A stretch of DNA of 64,000 nt, taken from Begonia masoniana. Lineage: Eukaryota > Streptophyta > Magnoliopsida > Cucurbitales > Begoniaceae. The notes below the pieces were generated by a model. That model saw only the letters and a list, made by a program, of their open reading frames with translations, ran no database searches and had not been told where the DNA came from. The stretch covers positions 5,209,043 to 5,273,042 of the forward strand of contig CM039509.1 in assembly GCA_022432975.1 (NCBI GenBank), in the 5' to 3' direction. Below, one piece after another: positions 57,051-64,000 of the stretch; position 1 is the first letter of the stretch; every line of letters begins with the position of its first letter. A program made the position numbers and the translations under genes.

Positions 57051-57353
57051 CCTCTTTCCTTTCTGCAATTTTGACGATTCTGCCCTCCCCTTTGTTTTAT
57101 TTGTAAATTGTTTTAATTATAGTTTTAATTGTTTTAAATGTTTTATTCAATTGTTTTATTAAATTTCTTTAACATTTGTTTTTTTTAACGATTTTCTAAA
57201 CGAACTTAGATTTCGATTTAAATTCCGCCTAGAGTTTATTTAAAGTATAGGGATAAAAAAAAATATGTACGGGAATTTGGGGTACAATATTAGGGTCGTC
57301 ACACAACATCCTCGTTGGCCACAACTCTGTTTGGTACAAGCTCTGATACCATT

Positions 57354-57658
57354 TATAATGACCCATTTTTCCAGAAAGATATTGTCCGCTCTGGGAATTG
57401 AGATGTAGCCCAATATCCTCCCCTCACGGATTTGTTTGGCGATAACTTCTCAGTCGGTCACCCAGCATAGTACTGCTCTCCCCGGAGTACTTTTAACTTC
57501 AGAGTTCTTATGGGATCCGTTGCCAATTGTGCTCTAAAGACGACCTTCTTTTTTACGACCCGTGATTTTCTTACACTCGACTTAGGTCCCGAGATTTGCC
57601 CCACAACCCGAGGTTTGCTCTGCAGTCGTGCTCATACATACACATTCAGATCATCACA
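57354..57658 (-). repeat. Cassandra-3 LTR, middle
   Basis: 305 bp because the segment between GTGCTCTAAA and the GACGACC-like word is deleted. 5S-like domain at about 57438-57524. Confidence 0.85.
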
Positions 57659-57726
57659 ATCACCCCCTCGGGGACTAACGTCTTTGTTGGCCACAGTTCT
57701 GATTGGGTACAGGCTCTGATACCATT

Positions 57727-58120
57727 TATAACAATTCTTTTTTTTCCACTAAGATATTGTCTTCTTTGGATCACCCATACAGCCCTCACAGATTTGTTTT
57801 GGCGAGGGCTTCTCGGTAGGTCACCCAACATGGTACTGCTCTCGCCCGAGCACTCTTAACTTCGGAGTTCTTTTGTGATCCGTTGCCAATTGTGCCCTAA
57901 AACGCGTCTTACTATCTTCGAAAAGTTTCCTAACATATGTTTTATTTCTATATACCTCCCCAAGCGATGTGTGATTGTGATGACCCTCTTTTTACGACTC
58001 AGGATTTGCCTATACTTGGGCCCGAGATTTGCCTACACTCGACTTATGTCCCGAGGTTTGCCCCGCAACCCGAGATTTGCTCTGTAGTTATGCTCGTACA
58101 TACACATTCCGGTCATCACA
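57727..58120 (-). repeat. Cassandra-3 LTR, last
   Basis: 394 bp, TATAACAATTC to GGTCATCACA. 5S-like domain at about 57800-57892 (minus: AACTCCGAAGTTAAGAGTGC), the best preserved of this array. Confidence 0.87.
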
Positions 58121-58125
58121 AGCTT

Positions 58126-58984
58126 ACTTGACGAGTGAGGATAGTTCTTTAATTTTCAAAGGAAAACTAGCTCAAATGAGGGAGTTAAATAGGGCAACCT
58201 TGCCTGGTCCGAAAGGTCACTTATAGTACCTTCGGATGAAGATTCCTCTCAGAAGAAATACTACAACTCAAGGCCTAGTTTACCATTTCCCTACTATCGT
58301 TCCAACCTCAAAAAGAAGGAGAGGAAAGTTGTCTTTAAGAGTCCACAAGCAACTGAATAACTTGAAGACAATGGAGGGTTACTCCGCTCGACAATGCCTA
58401 TCGAGGTTCAAAACAAGGGTGCTCGGGCTCTTCAAGTTTTGAGAGGGAAAAGTCACGATTTCATTCAACCAAAAACTAAGTTACAATCATAAAAACCATG
58501 CTTAAATATAATCTAAGTTCTAAGGTGTGCTGGTTTGAAAATTGGAGGAGGGAATGGCTAAGAAAGTGGTAGCCGTTGGAGAGGAGAGCTCAGTAAGTTC
58601 ACGTGCACCCCGTACATACTAGCAAGGACAGTGTGGCTTCTCCCATTACATGGTTGGTTGTTAGGGCTACATGGAAGGTTCTAGAGGTGATGTTTTCAGC
58701 CCTTAATTATGGTCATGTCACCAATCAATGTGTGCCTCCATTGTTGTTCAAAATTATGCATTCATGGATCTTCGGCGAGGTGAGCTCCTTTGCGCGTGCT
58801 GGCCTTCAGGCAAGCTGATCCAAGTCTTCAACCGAGTCTTCCTCTTTGATGTGTCTAACACCTACAATTCTATATGCATGTATGATAAAATAAAGACAAA
58901 AAAGGCCATCGTTTGCCAATAAAATACAATAAGGGTCATTGTTTGCCAAACATTAAAACAAGGTTACAAAAAGAAGTCATTCGA
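58126..58984. other. Unassigned, likely LTR side of element H
   Basis: No gene supported. Near 58905 the word GGCCATCGTTTGCC matches, on the minus strand, the GGCAAACATTGAC block near 11623 and 37610. This points to the LTR or 3' end of the same Reina/CRM-like family. Small plus-strand frames have no family match. Confidence 0.45.
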
Positions 58985-60340
58985 CATGTGTAGAATTCAA
59001 AAATCATTCTCACGTGAATACATGCATTGATTTGTCCATATCTGGAGGGTTTGGCTCCCACTCCGATTTGGAAAACAAATCAACCCTTGCAAAATTAGCA
59101 AACTTGTTAGTTGAATCAATAATTGGTGTACTTACCTTGGTTTGTGAGAGCGTCACTGGCCTCCGTGGTGTATCATCCTTCCCGGGTGATTGAGGATTTG
59201 ACCTCAAATCCAGGGATTCGTCCTGCTCGAGATCAACTTCTTCGCCAGCATACGGGGAAAGCTCTTGCACATTAAAAGTCGTAGACACTCCGTAGTCGCC
59301 TGGTAATTCTAATTTATAGGTGTTGTTATTCATTCGTTCTAAGATCTTAAAGGGGCCATCTGCCCACGGAAGGAGTTTGGATTGGCATTGATGGGGAAAA
59401 TGCGCTTTCCTCAAGTGGAACCACACTAAGTCACCCTCTTTAAAAATCATTTCTTTTTGTCCTTTGTTTGTCTACTTCGCATACTTCTCATTTGCCTTTT
59501 AAATGGTTCTGCGGACCTTTTCGTGTAACTCTTTGATTTGTTGTGCCTTATTAGCTCCAACGGGGTTTGGAAGGTCCTTCATAGGTAGAGGTGTGAGGTC
59601 TAAAGGAGTACGAGGGTTGAATCCATAGGCAACTTTGAAGGGAGTCTTTTGCGTGGTGGAGTGGACACTCCTATTATAGGCAAAATCCAATTGTGGGAGT
59701 TTGACATCCTAATCTGATAATTTTTCTCCCACGCAAGTCCTTGAGAGGGACCCAGGGGTACGATTGACCACTTAAGTTTGGCCATCAGTTTGGGGATGGA
59801 AAGATGTACTGAATAGAAGTTTGGTTCCTACATTCCTCCATAAGGTTTTTCAAAATGTACTTAAGAATTTCGTGTCTCAGTCTGATACTATAGATTGTTG
59901 TATCTCATGCAATCTAACTATCTCTTTAAAAAAAGGTCGGCAATGAAGATGGAATCTTCGATTTTATGACAAGCGATAAAATGAGCCATCTTAGAAAAAC
60001 GATCTACGACTACCGTGACAGAATCCATAGTCCTACCTGTGCGACGGAGTCTTTAAACAAAATTCATGCTAATTTCTACCCAATGGTGCAATGGTACTGG
60101 TAGTGGTAGATATAACCCATGAGGTAAGACCATACTCTTAGCTTTCTTACACACCATACATTGCTCTAGTAATCGACGGACATCACGTGCTAGATTAGGC
60201 CAAAAGAAATGTTCTTTCAGCATATCGATGGTCTTCTTTGCTCCGAAATGACTAGATAAACCCCCCACTGTGAGCTTTTTTTATCAGACAATTCCTCAAC
60301 TCATTTGCTCCGAAATGACAAGATAAACCCCCGTTGTGCC
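58985..60340 (-). pseudogene. Element H: integrase remnant, Reina/CRM-like
   Basis: Minus strand, from high to low: zinc module FGAKKTIDMLKEHFFWPN and CMVCKKAKS (60268-60053), a broken core, DFAYNRSVHSTTQKTPF (59690-59499), and the C-terminal domain with GDLVWFHLRKAHFP, DGPFKILERMNNNTYKLEL, VSTTFNVQELSPYAGE and TPRRPVTLSQTK (59450-59010). Stops and frameshifts separate the pieces. Its tail keeps the sequence deleted in F1, showing what the F1 join removed. Confidence 0.8.
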
Positions 60341-60581
60341 TACTCGTTTAATAATTCAAAAATGTCAGATATACTTCGGGGATAATTTTCCTTTAACACT
60401 AAATTGACTCATATCTTTTATTGGTCTTACTTTCAAAACTACAAAATTTTCATTCCCAAATTCGACTTCTCTTCTCAAAAAGTCTGAATAATGTTTTTGA
60501 CAAATTTGAACTGATCTTAACAATTCTTAATCACTTGAGCTTTTTTAGTGGTCTCTTGAATCAAATCAAACTTGAGGGTAC

Positions 60582-61738
60582 CACTGGTTAGCTTAGAGTG
60601 ATTTAAGCTTTATGTATTTTGATGATGAGTACTCTAAATGTGATTAAATTATATCTAAGTTGTTTATTGATTTAATATTTGGAAATACTCTTGATAAGTG
60701 GTATTTGATTATTCTAACAAGTATGTTTAAGTCTTCTTGATTAATGATCAAGTTCATAGGACTTAGATAAAAAGTATGGGAAAATAGTTTAAGGACCCGA
60801 GAGCTCACAGTGCCAACCGAACCACCAAGGTGTCGAATGCACGAACATTTCAAAACTTACAGAGAGCTCGAAGTCTCGACCAACATCTTAAAGTGTCATT
60901 TACAGAACAATTGCAAAATTATAGAGAGTTCAAGGTGTCGACCGCCCAGACATAGTGTCGATCGCCTACATATTACAAAAATTATAGAGAGAACTTAATA
61001 TGTCGAACACCCAGACAAAGTGTCGACCGCCAGCATAAAGCAAAATATATTGTGAGCTCAAAGTGTTGACAAGTGCGGTCTATCATAGTGATAATCGAGT
61101 TGTTGAAATAGTTTGAAAAAGCTCACAATGATCACACAAGTGTTGACCGAGTAACTGTTTTCTAAAGACTCTATAAATAGAAAAAGGGTGTCTTTGTGCA
61201 AAAACACCCAACTTGAGTTGTGAAGGAATCTTCAAGGAAAATCTTTGGAGCGCGGAAGTAGGAAAGATTAGAGGAAACACGTTAACAAATTGGTTGCATC
61301 TCTTTTTCCTTACCTCCTTGATTATTTTATCATAGAATATTGCATATCCAAGTAAATCATTTTGTTTTATAGAAAATATAATATTTGAGATTGCTAGCCA
61401 TTAGAATTTAACTAAAAATTTATAAACCTAATTCACCCCTCTTACAAAAGAGTCATTGTAAAGGCATTGAATTGTCGCCCAAAAAATCAATCAATCGAAC
61501 CAGAAGCTTGAGTTGGGAAGAAATCTTCAAGTAGAAGCCTTGAGTGCGGACATAGGCAAGAATGATCGAACTGCCAAATTGGTTGCATCTAACTATTCTT
61601 ACCTCCTCGATTTTTTATCCAAGAATATTGCATATCCAAGTTAATCATTTTAGTTAAAAGGAAATATTATATTTGAGATTGCTAGCCATTAACATTTAAT
61701 TAACAATTTATAAACTTAATTCACCTCGTTCCCTTTAT
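60582..61738. mobile_element. Insert N, second copy
   Basis: 1157 bp versus 1153 bp in copy 1, with GGTAC/GGTAA at its ends and the same internal direct repeat and GTGTCGACC-type words (60800-61075). Sharing the same site in both copies shows it was inserted before the duplication. Confidence 0.55.
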
Positions 61739-62140
61739 GGTAATTTCAATCCTATAACACGTTCATCAGTCTTTGCCCAACATGATGGCGATCTACACGG
61801 TCTTACATATAAATCCTTGTTTGGTGAAATCCCAATACTGGTATGATAGCTCTTATTATAAATGAAATCCAGTAAATGCAAATGGTTCACCCAGCTATCT
61901 CTAAAATCCAAAATACATGACTTGGACATGTCCTTGAGAGTGTGAATTGTACGTTCTTATTAACCATCAATTTCAGGATGATGTGCAGTACTCAAATTTA
62001 GCTCGGTGCCCAAAATTTTTTGAAAAACTCTCAAAAATTTTGAAGTGAACCTCATATCTCTGTCTAACACAATACTCGAAAGAATACTGTGAAGAGAATA
62101 AACATTAGCTATATATAATGTACTCAACCTCGTCAAAGAG
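61739..62140 (-). pseudogene. Integrase fragment of G, second copy
   Basis: SKSCILDFRDSWVNHLHLLDF and SYHTSIGISPNK, then a readable RPCRSPSCWAK that is frame-broken in copy 1. It ends at the AATT join with protease. Confidence 0.7.
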
Positions 62141-62149
62141 AATTAAGAG

Positions 62150-62338
62150 ATTTTCTAGTTTCTCTATTGTTACACCCATAATATTAGCAAATGATGCAAA
62201 AGTGAAAGAATTAGTTGCAACCATATCAAATACTACATGAACAACAATATTAAAGAAGGAAATCGTACTTTCACTAACACCTTGGCCAGTCTGATCAGGA
62301 GCTTCAGCCTTGGTAACTGCATACATTATGCTAGTCAT
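62150..62338 (-). pseudogene. Protease fragment of G, second copy
   Basis: Same frame as 32398-32171, with the same FDMVATNSF loss of the catalytic motif. It is now directly next to integrase through the 1.97-kb deletion. Confidence 0.7.
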
Positions 62339-62799
62339 TTTCTCCTTTCCTTACTTGTTGCCACCATAACCACCCTTTGACGATCTGAGAACTTATCTCA
62401 CATTCTTGCTTGTAGATCCTGGATGAGTGGGATTAGATGCGAAACTATTGGTATCCAGCAAGCCTCTGAAAGTCATTACCTGCAAGCTAATATTGATGTT
62501 AATATGTCAGCTTATATCCAACTAGCAAAAGAGCATTAAAAAATCCAAGGCCAGTTCCAAATTTATGTCTTAAAGATGTTGTTTGTGTAGGTGTAGAATT
62601 TGTTTGAGTATGCCTATGATTCATCAAATAGTTTTCCTAAATTGTCTAAGTTGTTCACATGTATGACAATCATAAAGGCCAGAAGTCCACTAGACTGACA
62701 ACGAACTCTACTTTGAGTATATCAACCTTTGTTCGAACCATTCCACTGAATCTTACCACCCACAGTGTGCTACTTGATTCCCTTACCTTTAACCAGATT

Positions 62800-63779
62800 G
62801 TTCCTATAAATGTGACGTGCTTCTAGTTGGGAAAATAAATAGAAGCACAAATGTCATAAACGGTTGAAACAGATTTTTGGCCAAAAATGGCAAACTTCTA
62901 GAAAGCACAGCTCCTTCACGGAGACTCCAATGAAGCTAAAATTTTAACAAAAACTTACCCAGGATGTTTGTAACTACCCTCCAAATTTCAGAGGCAAAAT
63001 CGCTAGGAATGAAAAGTTATGGAAGAAATAGAGCACGTTCGTCCGAAAATTGATCAACAGCACCTTCTCGGGGCTTGGCTTTCTTTTGATGAAGAACACT
63101 TGACCTTGCTTGGATGAGAGCTTTGTGCACCCTTGCTGAATGTTCTAACTTCAGAGAAGAGGTAGAGGAGGGTAATGAAAAAGGATTCCACCACACTCAC
63201 AAAGGTGGAAACCACACACAACAGATACAACTCACCGAAGATGTGTGGCTGCTTAATGCTCGGAGCTTCAAGCTTTGAAGAAGAAAACTTCAATTGTTTT
63301 GATTCAAAATGTGTTGCCTTCCAGCAAATTAAGGTTCACATGATCACCCAACAAGGAGGAGAAAAATGGAAGGTTGTTTGGTTAAGTCACCTAGCCAAGC
63401 ACAAGCTTGCCTTGCCAATTTTGGCAACATCCTTCCTCTATCCAAATGTCACTTTCAAGTGGTCTATTCTTCAACAAAACATAGCCCTAAGAGGCCTCTA
63501 ATGTCACAAGTGTTCAGCCATCATACACATATAAGAAAATTAAACAAATTTTTAGACACAAAAGCTAAACATAAAAGATTATGTCACTTTGTCCCAAGGA
63601 AAACATCATTTCCTCCTTCAAGCTTGGTTCAGTCAAGGGGGTGCTCCCACAATGACAAATGAAATAGCTTCTCTATGTCTTGTGAATTTAGGTTTCATCT
63701 CTAATTGGTTTCTTAAAGAGTTACCTACAAAATTAGCACACAAGTTAGATAAAGTTTCTATTCGTGACCGAGTGGTTGC
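62800..63779 (-). repeat. F1 LTR-like region, second copy
   Basis: Close to 32851-33830, with a 16-base difference near 62795-62812. No gene seen. Confidence 0.5.
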
Positions 63780-64000
63780 TCATCTTGGCACATTATCCTC
63801 CTCAGGTGGTTGAGGATTTGACCTCAAACCTAAATGGGTGCCCTCCTTTTCTTCTTCCTCTTCCCCAAAGTAAGCGGATAGGTCTCGAACGTTAAAGGTA
63901 GCCGAAACTCCATATTCTCTCTGCAATTCAAGTTTATAGGTGTTGTTGTTTATCCCTTCCACTATCTTAAATGGACCATCGGTTTAGAGGTGGAAGGATA
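63780..64000 (-). pseudogene. F1 integrase tail, second copy, cut by window end
   Basis: EGINNNTYKLELQREYGV and VRDLSAYFGEEEEEKEG, then VPR. The frame is open further than in copy 1, which has a stop after FGE. The last bases already show the QTDG/PFKI join shared with copy 1. Confidence 0.75.

Larger units (their letters stand above)
54916..57303 (+). mobile_element. Solo LTR (LTR family 4) inside Cassandra-3
   Basis: 2388 bp, TGTAATACCCGG to GGTCGTCACA, flanked by perfect CAACA duplications (54911-54915, 57304-57308). TATA-like TATAAAA at 55308-55314, donor CTCTAG|GTATG near 55471, acceptor GGTGTAG at 56414. A GATCGATCGC cluster lies at 56905-57050. Its end resembles families 1 and 3, so it probably comes from a related gypsy lineage. 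No internal coding region. Confidence 0.93.
54540..58120 (-). mobile_element. Cassandra-3, three-LTR array split by a solo LTR
   Basis: Three LTRs (54540-54890, 57354-57658, 57727-58120) with internal regions containing CTCTGATACCA (primer site, minus strand). Flanked by AGCTT duplications (54535-54539 and 58121-58125). The first internal region holds the solo LTR 54916-57303. It is older than Cassandra-2: its LTRs differ clearly and the middle one has a deletion of about 90 bp. LTR ends read TATAAC instead of TGTAAC. Confidence 0.93.
60341..64000. repeat. Large direct duplication, copy 2 (runs off the window)
   Basis: Matches 28430-34030 in order and orientation. The join at AATT (62141) removes 30226-32200 of copy 1. 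It contains insert N (60582-61738), integrase and protease relics of G, the F1 LTR-like region and the F1 integrase tail. The duplication continues beyond 64000. Confidence 0.9.

Overview
This is nuclear DNA of a flowering plant, probably a eudicot. The evidence is one intact plant-specific B3-domain gene and a dense nest of Ty3/gypsy LTR retrotransposons with plant-type primer-binding sites complementary to initiator tRNA-Met, plus three Cassandra-type TRIM elements carrying 5S-rRNA-like sequence. I cannot name the species. Nearly everything except the B3 locus is repeat-derived, as expected of gene-poor heterochromatin.

Layout. (1) 353-10305: an old copy of a B3-gene locus. It is split by a truncated Tekay/Del-like element (element A, 1388-7242), and its B3 gene (7964-8633) is a pseudogene. 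(2) 10306-12374: unassigned sequence and the 3' end of a Reina/CRM-like element. (3) 12375-27101: element B on the minus strand. Its gag is split by a solo LTR (19126-24142), which is itself split by a second solo LTR (20484-23130). Its 3' LTR holds a complete Cassandra element (13935-14757). (4) 27102-38112: degenerate minus-strand gypsy elements G, F1, F3 and F2, with an inserted 1.15-kb sequence N. (5) 38113-48781: element E (minus), interrupted by element D (plus, from 43607). D is interrupted by a three-LTR Cassandra array (46979-48352). One deletion then removed the 3' part of D and the 5' part of E. (6) 48782-50730: unassigned. (7) 50731-54385: the second B3 locus, with the only intact host gene (52036-52626). 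(8) 54540-58120: a second three-LTR Cassandra array, holding a solo LTR (54916-57303). (9) 58126-60340: integrase remnants of element H. (10) 60341-64000: a second, internally deleted copy of 28430-34030.

The most unusual signal is inside the long (2.2-2.9 kb) LTRs. Four diverged LTR families share a predicted exon/intron layout downstream of the promoter. A short internal exon is always a multiple of three (45, 48 or 54 nt). It is followed by a terminal exon in which GT plus 14 mostly acidic codons plus a stop always totals exactly 47 nt. The same LTRs carry family-specific short tandem repeats in their 3' half, and several of these share a GTCATCCA core.

There is no operon-like cooperation here. 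The intact B3 gene is a putative DNA-binding regulator. The transposon genes are broken by stops, frameshifts and deletions. The Cassandra elements are non-autonomous and would depend on other elements for reverse transcription.
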